Shown here: positions 1 through 5,083 of the stretch, piece after piece | Numbering within the stretch: position 1 is the stretch's first letter | Layout: each line of letters begins with the position of its first letter | NCBI GenBank assembly: GCA_047623825.1 | Contig: JBLHOS010000117.1 | Coordinates: 1 to 5,481, forward strand | Direction: 5' to 3' | From: JBLHOS01 sp047623825 | GTDB taxonomy: Bacteria > Pseudomonadota > Alphaproteobacteria > Rhodobacterales > Rhodobacteraceae | DNA length: 5,481 bases | Made by a program: the position numbers and the translations under genes | Notes under the pieces: model-generated | What the model saw: only the letters and a program-made list of their open reading frames with translations | What the model was told of the DNA's origin: nothing | Databases searched by the model: none

Positions 1-34
1 TGGTCGTCGCTTGCTTGTGAAGATGGATCAGCAT
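1..34 (-). CDS. IS481-family transposase, N-terminal 11 codons only (cut by window edge)
   Basis: Reading the minus strand from an ATG at 34-32 gives MLIHLHKQATT before the window ends. I recognise this from memory as the N-terminal signature of IS481-family transposases common in Rhodobacterales, where it leads into a helix-turn-helix DNA-binding region and then an integrase-type DDE catalytic domain. Those parts lie outside the window, so whether the gene is intact cannot be judged. The ribosome site is weak (a G-run about 8 bases ahead of the ATG). The gene points away from the LysR gene. The call rests on a short peptide plus the transposon-like upstream sequence, and a chance resemblance is possible. 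Confidence 0.62.
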   Translation of the reverse strand, partial: MLIHLHKQATT

Positions 35-75
35 GGCAGCACCCCGTTCCGAATGTCCCTCAGAACCGATCTTGC

Positions 76-104
76 CATAAAAAAGGCATAGCGCCGCGGG
101 TCAA
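76..104 (-). promoter_or_regulatory. Candidate sigma70-type promoter of the transposase
   Basis: On the minus strand TTGACC (104-99) and TTTATG (81-76) are separated by 17 bases, and the predicted transcript would start around 69, about 35 bases before the transposase ATG. The -35 box is good and the -10 box is mediocre (3 of 6). This is inference from spacing and consensus only. Confidence 0.35.
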
Positions 105-185
105 TGTGATGGTCCGGGATGGAACAGCTACCGACGCATTCCGCTTTTCATGCCGCAGGACGATTCATCCTCATTGACTTATCCC

Positions 186-220
186 TTGCGAATTCGAACG
201 CAACATGCACAATTAATGCA
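186..220. promoter_or_regulatory. Dyad and direct repeat upstream of the LysR gene, possible regulator site
   Basis: TTGCG (186-190) and CGCAA (199-203) form a perfect 5-bp inverted repeat with an 8-base spacer. T186 and A198 satisfy the T-N11-A pattern typical of LysR-type binding sites. Directly after it, ATGCA occurs twice (205-209 and 216-220), 11 bases apart, i.e. about one helical turn. Both lie 24 to 58 bases before the start codon, where an autoregulatory site would be expected. Such short repeats can arise by chance. I could not place a convincing promoter here. Confidence 0.35.
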
Positions 221-243
221 ACTTATGTGTAGGAGCGCACAGA

Positions 244-1128
244 ATGTCATTTGAGCATTGGGACGAAGTTCGAACGGCTTATCAGGTTGCCAGAATTGGA
301 ACCGTAAGTGGCGCGGCAGAGGTTCTAGGCGTCCACCATGCCACGGTCATTCGCCATATTGATGCACTGGAAGGACGGCTGGGGGCCAAGTTGTTTCAAC
401 GTCACGCACGTGGCTATACCCCGACCGAGGCGGGCCAAGATCTGCTGATCGTCGCCGCCAGCACGGATGACCAGTTCACCCAATTGGCAGGCCGGATCAA
501 GGGTCGGGGCAATGAGGTGACGGGTGATTTGGTTGTGACTTCGCTTGGTGCAATCTCACCGTTGTTTGTGCCTGCAATGGCGGCGTTCCAAAAAGAACAT
601 CCTGATCTGACGATACGGCTGCTGACCGATGAACGTCTGTTTCGACTGGAATATGGTGAGGCGCATGTGGCGATCCGTGCTGGCAAAGCCGGTGACAACC
701 CTGACAACATTGTGCAGCCGTTCTTTACCCAAAATATTAGGCTGGTCGCACATGCCGATTACGTGGCCGAATACGGGTTGCTGGATGAAAAAAATCTGGA
801 TCACCACCGCTTTATCGGCTCGGCGCAGGATCGCAGCCGGGAACCGTTTTTCCGCTGGATGTCAGAAATGGTCCCTGAAGGCTCGATCGTGTATCGCACG
901 TCGGATCTGCGCGGGATGAAGGATGCGGTTCTGGCCGGAATTGGGATCGGAATTGTTGCCAGCTGGGACCGGTTTGGCACTGAAGATCTGGTCGAAATGC
1001 TGCCCTCGCTAGAGGAATGGGCATTTCCGCTTTGGTTGGTCACGCATATGGATTTGCACCGCACGGCCAAGGTGCAGACCTTTCTGCAGTTTCTTAAAGA
1101 ACAGGTCAAAACCTGGGACCTCGGCTAA
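244..1128 (+). CDS. LysR-family transcriptional regulator
   Basis: A cytoplasmic DNA-binding regulator of 294 residues, the usual length for LysR proteins. Residues 4-63 form the winged helix-turn-helix: GAAEVLGVHHATVIRHIDALE (23-43) carries the family pattern of alanine pair, Val-x-x-Ala-Thr-Val and Ile-x-x-Leu-Glu, followed by LGAKLFQRHARGYTPTEAG (46-64). A linker helix spans about 64-88. The effector-binding domain covers about 93-290, with FQKEHPDLTIRLL (115-127), a VAIRAG strand (142-147) and the glycine-rich AGIGIGIVAS (231-240). The start is supported by AGGAG at 231-235, 8 bases before the ATG. The EamA/DMT permease starts 12 bases after the stop, so they are probably co-transcribed and the permease is the likely target. 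LysR regulators are more often divergent from their targets, so this is inference. The effector is unknown. Confidence 0.93.
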   Translation: MSFEHWDEVRTAYQVARIGTVSGAAEVLGVHHATVIRHIDALEGRLGAKLFQRHARGYTPTEAGQDLLIVAASTDDQFTQLAGRIKGRGNEVTGDLVVTSLGAISPLFVPAMAAFQKEHPDLTIRLLTDERLFRLEYGEAHVAIRAGKAGDNPDNIVQPFFTQNIRLVAHADYVAEYGLLDEKNLDHHRFIGSAQDRSREPFFRWMSEMVPEGSIVYRTSDLRGMKDAVLAGIGIGIVASWDRFGTEDLVEMLPSLEEWAFPLWLVTHMDLHRTAKVQTFLQFLKEQVKTWDLG

Positions 1129-1140
1129 GCCGGGGCTGAG

Positions 1141-2034
1141 ATGTTTGCCCGCCTAAGCCCCTCAACCCGAGGGCATCTTGCGATGCTGCTGTTCTCTGCG
1201 CTGGTCGCTGGGTCCTTCTCGTTGGGTAGCCTTGCGGCCAATCAGATTGCGCCGAGTACTTTAAATGCGTTGCGTTTTGTGGTTGCGGCCTGCGTGATGG
1301 GGGCTGTGGCCTTGGCGACAACCGGCCTGCCGCGCGCCGCATGGCGCGCACCTTGGCGCTATCTGATCTTGGGCGGCCTATACGCAATTTATTTCGTGCT
1401 GATGTTTGAGGGTCTAAAGACCGCGCCACCGGTTTCAGCCGCGGCGGTCTTTACGTTGACCCCGATCATCGCGGCCGGTTTTGGATGGTTGCTGATGCGG
1501 CAGGCCCTGACGCGGCGGATGGTGCTGGCGCTATTGGTTGGCGGGGCTGGCGCACTTTGGGTGATCTTTCGCGCAGATCCGGCGTTCCTTTTGGCCTTTC
1601 GCATTGGTCCGGGTGAGATGATCTATTTCTGGGGCTGTGTGGCGCATGCCGCCTATACGCCCGCCGTGCGGTTCTTGAACCGGGGTGAGCATCCGGTTGT
1701 CTTTACATTCGGCACGCTGGTGGGTGGGGGACTGTTGTTGGTTGCCTATGGCTGGAGCGATCTGCGCGCGACAGATTGGGCCGCGTTACCCGCGATTGTG
1801 TGGATCACACTGGCTTATGTCTCAATCGTCGCGAGTGCCGCGACTTTTACCTTGGTGCAATATGCGACGCTGCGATTACCATCCTCCAAGGTCATGGCCT
1901 ACACCTATCTGACGCCGTCCTGGGTGATTTTGTGGGAGATCGCGATGGGCAATCCCGCGCCTGCGCTGCTGGTGCTGGTAGGTGTTGGGCTGACGATGAT
2001 GGCGCTGTGGATGCTGTTAAAGCAAGAAGTTTAA
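1141..2034 (+). CDS. EamA/DMT-superfamily permease (small-molecule exporter, substrate unknown)
   Basis: An inner-membrane protein of 297 residues with about ten hydrophobic helices (roughly 12-32, 39-60, 72-91, 97-118, 126-143, 158-175, 185-204, 213-235, 246-266, 272-293). They are arranged as two EamA repeats (about 12-142 and 158-293), the standard layout and length of drug/metabolite transporters such as the RhaT/YdcZ-like exporters. Family-typical stretches are LNALRFVVAA (41-50) after helix 1, AAVFTLTPIIAAGFGWLLM (101-119) with the Thr-Pro in helix 4, and YTYLTPSWVILWEIAMGNP (254-272) as the second-repeat counterpart. The ATG at 1141 has only a weak G-rich ribosome site (GGGG 1132-1135), suggesting coupling to the LysR gene ending 12 bases upstream. 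Members export amino acids, their derivatives or other metabolites; nothing here fixes the substrate. Confidence 0.9.
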   Translation: MFARLSPSTRGHLAMLLFSALVAGSFSLGSLAANQIAPSTLNALRFVVAACVMGAVALATTGLPRAAWRAPWRYLILGGLYAIYFVLMFEGLKTAPPVSAAAVFTLTPIIAAGFGWLLMRQALTRRMVLALLVGGAGALWVIFRADPAFLLAFRIGPGEMIYFWGCVAHAAYTPAVRFLNRGEHPVVFTFGTLVGGGLLLVAYGWSDLRATDWAALPAIVWITLAYVSIVASAATFTLVQYATLRLPSSKVMAYTYLTPSWVILWEIAMGNPAPALLVLVGVGLTMMALWMLLKQEV

Positions 2035-2038
2035 CACG

Positions 2039-2395
2039 TCAGGGGTCTAGGTCGTCTGCGTCCGCATCGTGTGGCTGGTCCAGCTGTTGCGCAAGGAAGG
2101 CCTCAAACGCATCAAGGTTCACCGGCTCAAACTGACCAAATCCCTGCATCCAAACGCTGGCCTCTTTCAGGGCGTCCGGTTCCAGCTTGCACCACTTGAC
2201 GCGACCGCGTTTTTCTTGCGCGATCAGGCCCGCGCGCATCAGGATACTCAGGTGTTTTGAGATCGCAGCCAGCGACATCTCAAACGGTTCAGCCACATCT
2301 GTGACAGCCATATCATCCTCCAGCAGCATCGCCAGAATGCGGCGGCGGGTGGGATCGGCCAATGCGGCGAAGGCGGCGTCCAGTTTCAACGACAT
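2039..2395 (-). CDS. ArsR-family winged-helix transcriptional repressor
   Basis: A protein of 118 residues, a usual ArsR length. The domain starts almost at the N-terminus: AAFAALADPTRRRILAMLLE (7-26) is the classic ArsR opening helix pair, MAVTDVAEPFEMSLAAISKHLSILMRAGLI (29-58) holds the helix-turn-helix with recognition helix SLAAISKHLSILMRAG, and KRGRVKWCKL (62-71) is the wing. The ELCVCDL-type cysteine metal site of arsenic or cadmium sensors is absent; the only cysteine is in the wing. It therefore resembles the non-metal ArsR group often paired with AHSA1/SRPBCC genes, but no such partner lies beside it. The C-terminus is Asp-rich. A stop codon sits four codons before the ATG in frame, so this start is the only ATG option. 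No Shine-Dalgarno is visible, and TTATGA (2411-2406) lies just upstream, so a leaderless message is possible. It converges on the permease with 4 bases between stops. Confidence 0.9.
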   Translation of the reverse strand: MSLKLDAAFAALADPTRRRILAMLLEDDMAVTDVAEPFEMSLAAISKHLSILMRAGLIAQEKRGRVKWCKLEPDALKEASVWMQGFGQFEPVNLDAFEAFLAQQLDQPHDADADDLDP

Positions 2396-2581
2396 GGGGC
2401 AGGGTCATAACGCCGAACACCGGGCAGGGGAAGATCTCTGATCCTTGGGTGGCCCTTGATTTTTGGTTGGTCCAGCAGATGGCCGTGCCGCTGATCTCGT
2501 TGATCGTAGCCTTTTTGGGCGCCACGGCGCTGTTTGGTCATCCGATACTGGATCTTTCCCAAGATAAGTTGTTGATCGACG

Positions 2582-2599
2582 CAGATATTGCCATATCTG
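2582..2599. repeat. Perfect 7-bp dyad with 4-base spacer
   Basis: CAGATAT (2582-2588) and ATATCTG (2593-2599) are exact inverted repeats around TGCC. The site lies inside the LysR remnant, where the same bases encode the ADIAISG stretch, so it may be incidental. It could also act as a small operator; nothing nearby obviously needs one. Confidence 0.4.
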
Positions 2600-2629
2600 G
2601 CGCGACCGTTCAAAAGCCACTTCCTGATA

Positions 2630-2641
2630 GGGAATGTTCCC
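2630..2641. repeat. Short dyad GGGAA-TG-TTCCC
   Basis: Perfect 5-bp inverted repeat with a 2-base centre, in the part of the LysR remnant that no longer matches the family, near the suspected internal deletion. Short enough to be chance. Confidence 0.25.
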
Positions 2642-2970
2642 AAAAGTCACACCACGAGTATGCTTGGAAAATTGCCCGCATTAAATGTATCGCCCGCTTT
2701 AGCCGGGTGGCCCATGACGTTGAGGCGGGACATCTGCTGCGCTGTTTCGATATCGGGCCTCGGGAGGGTGGCTATTATGTGGTGCATGTCGAAGGGGTGA
2801 TGCGACACAAGGCAGTATGTGTGTTCCGCGACTGGCTGATTGCGCAAGGCCAAGACGCTGATGTGCAAGATCCAGGCGACAATCAACCAAATGGTTGAAT
2901 ATAGCTTTCGGCGATGCTGACCCCTGAAATCACTGTTTGCGCTGGTTGATCGCTTTGCCGCACCCAAATT

Positions 2971-3001
2971 TAATGTAGTTATAACATTAGGTTAGATCTA
3001 A
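2971..3001. promoter_or_regulatory. Two adjacent dyads ahead of the atp promoter, candidate regulator site
   Basis: TAATGT (2971-2976) and ACATTA (2984-2989) are exact inverted repeats with a 7-base spacer. Two bases further on, TTAGATCTAA (2992-3001) is a perfect 10-bp palindrome. Both sit 22-52 bases upstream of the proposed -35 box in an AT-rich patch unlike the surrounding DNA. This is where an activator or an UP-like element would act. No binding protein can be named. Confidence 0.4.
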
Positions 3002-3022
3002 ATTGAAGCGCAGTTAATTGCA

Positions 3023-3051
3023 TTGACTCACATCGCCGCGCTGCCTAGGTT
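3023..3051 (+). promoter_or_regulatory. Candidate sigma70 promoter of the F0 operon
   Basis: TTGACT (3023-3028) and TAGGTT (3046-3051) are separated by 17 bases, the optimal spacing. Transcription would start near 3058, leaving a leader of about 24 bases that contains the strong AAAGGAG ribosome site of atpI. The -35 box is near consensus and the -10 box is weak (3 of 6), as is common in alphaproteobacteria. It is the best match between the remnant gene and atpI. Confidence 0.5.
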
Positions 3052-3081
3052 CCCCACGACGTTCCAAAGGAGCTTCATTTG

Positions 3082-3414
3082 ATGACCGACCCGCAAGATG
3101 CTGCGCGCCTCAAGGCGCTGGAACAGCGGCTGTCGCAGATGAAAAAGGGTAAACAGCCTACTCCTCACATGGAACAGCATCATGCGCAGGCACATCTGGC
3201 TTGGCGAATGGTGATTGAGCTGGTGGCCGGCATGGTTATCGGTTTTGGCATCGGCTTTGGGTTGGACTTCCTGTTAGGAACAAAACCTTTTTTGATGGTG
3301 CTATTTATATTGCTGGGTTTTGTGGCTGGGGTGAAGACGATGATCCGCTCTGCCAAAGAGATCCAAGAAAAGACAATCGCGGCTGTAGCCGCGCGCGAAG
3401 ACGAAAGGGACTAA
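3082..3414 (+). CDS. atpI: AtpI, F0F1 ATP synthase assembly factor (ATPase gene 1 family)
   Basis: A small inner-membrane protein of 110 residues encoded first in the F0 operon. AtpI proteins are known to assist c-ring assembly and are usually not part of the finished enzyme. The N-terminal 40 residues are charged and polar (KALEQRLSQMKKGK). Two membrane helices follow: about 43-65 with the Gly-rich GFGIGFGLDFLLG ending in the family Leu-Asp, and about 70-87 (FLMVLFILLGFVAGVK). The tail is charged. I chose ATG at 3082: AAAGGAG (3066-3072) is 9 bases away. A TTG immediately before it (3079) is in frame and would give one extra residue at 6-base spacing, which is less likely. atpB starts 3 bases after the stop, implying tight translational coupling. 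Confidence 0.92.
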   Translation: MTDPQDAARLKALEQRLSQMKKGKQPTPHMEQHHAQAHLAWRMVIELVAGMVIGFGIGFGLDFLLGTKPFLMVLFILLGFVAGVKTMIRSAKEIQEKTIAAVAAREDERD

Positions 3415-3417
3415 GAC

Positions 3418-4173
3418 GTGGCTGAAGAGGCGCCTATTCAAAGCGGTTTGCAGATCCATCCAATGGATCAGTTTATTGTTAAGTCCCTGTTTGGGGACGG
3501 CCCAATCCATTGGTACACGCCAACCAACGTCACACTGTGGATGATGCTGGCGATCGTGTGTGTCGTGCTGATGATGATTGTTGGCACCCGCGGCCGCGCC
3601 ATCGTCCCTAGCCGCGCCCAGTCGGTCGCAGAGCTGACATATGGTTTTGTTCGCAAGATGGTTGAGGACGTGGCAGGCAAAGAAGCGCTGCCGTATTTTC
3701 CCTACATCCTGACATTGTTCTTGTTCATTCTGTTCGCTAACTTTCTTGGCCTTGTCCCCATGAGCTTTACCACAACATCGCACATCGCGGTGACAGCGGT
3801 TCTTGCGATGGCAGTATTCTTGACAGTCACTATTTTGGGTTTCGTCAAGAACGGGGTCAGTTTCCTAGGTCTGTTCTGGGTATCATCCGCGCCATTGGCG
3901 TTGCGTCCCGTTTTGGCGATCATAGAATTAATCTCATACTTTGTGCGCCCGGTTAGTCATTCTATTCGTTTGGCTGGCAACGTCATGGCAGGTCATGCCG
4001 TGATCAAGGTGTTTGCCGGATTTGCCGGTGTATTGGGCGTCGGGGCCGTAGCCCCCATTGTTGCCATCACAGCCGTTTACGGCCTGGAGGTCCTTGTGGC
4101 CGCTATCCAGGCATATGTCTTCACCATCCTGACCTGCGTGTACTTGAAAGACGCGCTGCATCCGCAACACTAG
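3418..4173 (+). CDS. atpB: ATP synthase F0 subunit a
   Basis: Integral membrane stator subunit of 251 residues that supplies the two proton half-channels next to the c-ring. The essential arginine (E. coli Arg210) is Arg184 in RPVSHSIRLAGNVMAGH (177-193). Glu170 and Ser173 lie in the preceding helix, and ELLV/LQA-like EVLVAAIQAYVFTILTCVYL (224-243) holds Gln231, the counterpart of E. coli Gln252. Hydrophobic helices run at about 38-56, 95-116, 121-143, 158-176, 185-220 and 222-244. The family opening HPMDQFIVKSLFG (14-26) and WYTPTNVTLWM (32-42) support the N-terminus. The start is GTG at 3418, with AAGGGA (3405-3410) 7 bases ahead and only 3 bases after atpI; the next in-frame ATG is at codon 16 and would cut into the conserved start. 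The F-to-A change in the usual RLF motif appears to be normal for this bacterial group. Confidence 0.96.
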   Translation: MAEEAPIQSGLQIHPMDQFIVKSLFGDGPIHWYTPTNVTLWMMLAIVCVVLMMIVGTRGRAIVPSRAQSVAELTYGFVRKMVEDVAGKEALPYFPYILTLFLFILFANFLGLVPMSFTTTSHIAVTAVLAMAVFLTVTILGFVKNGVSFLGLFWVSSAPLALRPVLAIIELISYFVRPVSHSIRLAGNVMAGHAVIKVFAGFAGVLGVGAVAPIVAITAVYGLEVLVAAIQAYVFTILTCVYLKDALHPQH

Positions 4174-4228
4174 TTGCTGCTGCCGGGATAAGAAATCTTA
4201 GCCAATTCCAACTTTAGGAGAGACGATT

Positions 4229-4465
4229 ATGGAAGGCGATATCGCACAAATGGGTCAATTCATCGGCGCAGGTTTGGCCGCAATCGGTTCCGGCGCTGCC
4301 GCAATCGGTGTGGGCCATGTGGCAGGGAACTTCCTGTCCGGCGCGCTGCGGAACCCATCGGCTGCTGCCGGTCAGACAGCAACCCTGTTCATCGGCATCG
4401 CATTTGCAGAAGCTTTGGGGATCTTCGCGTTCCTCGTCGCCCTTCTGCTGATGTTCGCCGTTTAA
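4229..4465 (+). CDS. atpE: ATP synthase F0 subunit c (rotor ring)
   Basis: A hairpin proteolipid of 78 residues that forms the rotating c-ring; each copy carries one ion through subunit a. Helix 1 (about 8-36) has the packed Gly/Ala pattern GAGLAAIGSGAAAIGVGHVAG. The polar loop that contacts F1 is ALRNPSA (39-45) with the invariant Arg-Asn-Pro. Helix 2 (about 48-76) carries the ion-binding carboxylate Glu61 in GIAFAEALGIFAF. The residues after Glu61 are Ala-Leu rather than the Ser-Thr of sodium-binding rings, so proton coupling is inferred. AGGAGA (4216-4221), 7 bases before the ATG, is a strong ribosome site, fitting the need for many c copies per enzyme. It lies 55 bases after atpB and is followed by a strong hairpin. 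Confidence 0.97.
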   Translation: MEGDIAQMGQFIGAGLAAIGSGAAAIGVGHVAGNFLSGALRNPSAAAGQTATLFIGIAFAEALGIFAFLVALLLMFAV

Positions 4466-4490
4466 ACCTTTCGCGAACCAACCCTTACGA

Positions 4491-4523
4491 CCGGATTGTC
4501 TGCTTTCGTGGCAGACAATCCGG
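4491..4523 (+). promoter_or_regulatory. Perfect 13-bp stem-loop after atpE (mRNA stabiliser or attenuator)
   Basis: CCGGATTGTCTGC (4491-4503) and GCAGACAATCCGG (4511-4523) are exact inverted repeats around the 7-base loop TTTCGTG. It sits 25 bases after the atpE stop and 27 bases before atpX. No run of T follows (the next bases are GGTAATCC), so it is not a canonical intrinsic terminator. A hairpin at this spot could protect the 3' end of an atpIBE message from exonucleases or partly stop transcription, both of which would favour subunit c over b' and b. The structure is directly visible; the function is inference. Confidence 0.8.
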
Positions 4524-4550
4524 GGTAATCCAGGTTCCACGGAGGACAAG

Positions 4551-5078
4551 ATGGCCGACGAAGCCCATGAGGCTGTAGCTTCCGCGCCCGGAATGCCACA
4601 GTTAGAAATTGCGACATTTCCCAACCAGATCTTCTGGTTGGTGGTCACGCTGGTCGTGATCTATCTTCTGCTGTCCCGGATTTCCTTGCCCCGCATCGGT
4701 GCGGTTTTGGCAGAGCGTCAGGGCATCATTACGAATGATATTTCGGCAGCCGAGGATCTGAAGCGTCAGGCATCAGGCGCCGAGGCAGCCTATAATCAAG
4801 CACTGGCAGACGCCCGCGTCGAAGCCAACGCAATCGTGGCTGCGGCAAAAGTAGACATTCAGGCAGAGCTTGCGGATGCAACTGCACATGCGGACGCGGA
4901 AATTTCTGCCCAAGTGGTTGAGTCTGAGGCCCGGATTTCTGAAATCCGTGCAGGTGCTATGAAAAGTGTTGAAGAGGTTGCCAGTGCGACTGCTGCAGAA
5001 TTGGTAATTGTACTTGCCCCCGGCAAGGCAGATCTTTCTGGCGTAGCGGCCGCCGTTACAGCGCGCTTGAAAGGATGA
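4551..5078 (+). CDS. atpX: ATP synthase F0 subunit b' (second b-type stalk subunit)
   Basis: A membrane-anchored coiled-coil protein of 175 residues, also named atpF' or atpG in some genomes. Together with subunit b it forms the heterodimeric peripheral stalk typical of phototrophs and alphaproteobacteria. Residues 1-20 are polar. FPNQIFWLVVTLVVIYLLLS (23-42) is the single membrane helix, and the conserved RISLPRIGAVLAERQG (43-58) is the hinge. From about 55 to 150 the chain is a charged, Ala-rich helix (heptad-like EAAYNQALADARVEANAI) that would pair with subunit b along F1; the C-terminus binds near delta. GGAGG (4541-4545), 5 bases before the ATG, supports the start. The stop codon overlaps or nearly touches the next gene, as expected for 1:1 synthesis of b' and b. 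Confidence 0.94.
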   Translation: MADEAHEAVASAPGMPQLEIATFPNQIFWLVVTLVVIYLLLSRISLPRIGAVLAERQGIITNDISAAEDLKRQASGAEAAYNQALADARVEANAIVAAAKVDIQAELADATAHADAEISAQVVESEARISEIRAGAMKSVEEVASATAAELVIVLAPGKADLSGVAAAVTARLKG

Positions 5079-5083
5079 ACAAC

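Larger units (their letters stand above)
1..126 (-). mobile_element. Terminal segment of an IS481-type insertion sequence
   Basis: Read on the minus strand, the stretch starting at 126 begins TGTTCCATCCCGGACC and runs about 90 bases to the transposase start codon. IS481-family ends typically begin with TGT, and a short leader before the transposase is normal, so 126 is the inferred outer end of the element; it could be off by several bases. The other end and any target duplication lie beyond the left edge, so neither the second inverted repeat nor the duplication can be seen. If right, the element inserted about 117 bases upstream of the LysR start codon and is transcribed away from it. Confidence 0.5.
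2440..2898 (+). pseudogene. Remnant of a LysR-type (GcvA-like) regulator, effector-binding domain only
   Basis: The plus-strand frame stays open to TGA at 2896-2898 and has two blocks resembling the GcvA-like LysR effector domain. Block one (2461-2601) reads FWLV..., then F...GHPILDLSQDKLLID and ADIAISG, matching the family run of W-L-V, Phe, His-Pro-Asp, Asp-Leu and Asp-hydrophobic-Ala-Ile. Block two (2689-2850) contains ARFSRVAHDVEAGHLLRCFD, YYVV and FRDWLIAQG, closely following the family end of 'V-A-D-D-L-A-A-G-R-L-V-R-x-F ... YYVV ... K-V-x-x-F-R-D-W-L-L-A-E'. About 80-90 residues that should separate the blocks are missing, and so is the whole N-terminal helix-turn-helix; upstream lies the antisense ArsR gene. 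No ribosome site fits. I read it as a decayed gene with an in-frame or scrambled internal deletion. The homology is by eye, not by search. Confidence 0.6.
2396..3081. other. 686-base stretch without an intact gene between arsR-type gene and atpI
   Basis: No reading frame here has a convincing start, ribosome site and family match together. It holds three things: the upstream region of the ArsR gene, a plus-strand LysR-like remnant (about 2440-2898), and an AT-richer leader (about 2899-3081) with dyads and the atp promoter. Several minus-strand frames of 80-106 codons exist, but none reads as a known protein. Confidence 0.7.

Noticed and set aside
174..202. TTGACT at 174-179 as the -35 box of a LysR promoter
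   Set aside because: At 16-19 bases spacing the bases downstream (AACGCA, ACGCAA) do not resemble a -10 box, so I did not list a promoter.
2020..2060. Bidirectional terminator between the convergent permease and ArsR genes
   Set aside because: Only 4 bases separate the stops and I found no GC-rich stem with T-run in or around them.
2386..2643. Minus-strand frames of 70-85 codons upstream of the ArsR gene, as a possible partner gene
   Set aside because: Rich in Arg, Gln and Lys with no domain pattern, overlapping each other in different frames, and running into the ArsR start. They look like antisense shadows.
2647..2967. Minus-strand frame of 106 codons with a hydrophobic stretch near its N-terminus
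   Set aside because: It lies antisense to the LysR-like remnant, has no clear ribosome site and no recognisable family. The plus strand of the same bases gives the better protein match.
3301..3783. Minus-strand frame of 160 codons opposite atpI/atpB
   Set aside because: Antisense to two unmistakable ATP synthase genes, with low-complexity His/Gln-rich translation and no family match.
4491..4530. Intrinsic terminator after atpE
   Set aside because: The stem is excellent but is followed by GGTAATCC rather than a T-run, and the operon clearly continues with a good ribosome site for atpX; listed as a regulatory hairpin instead.
4214..4648. Minus-strand frame of 144 codons across atpE and its hairpin
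   Set aside because: It is the complement of atpE plus the start of atpX; the cysteine- and glycine-rich translation resembles nothing known.
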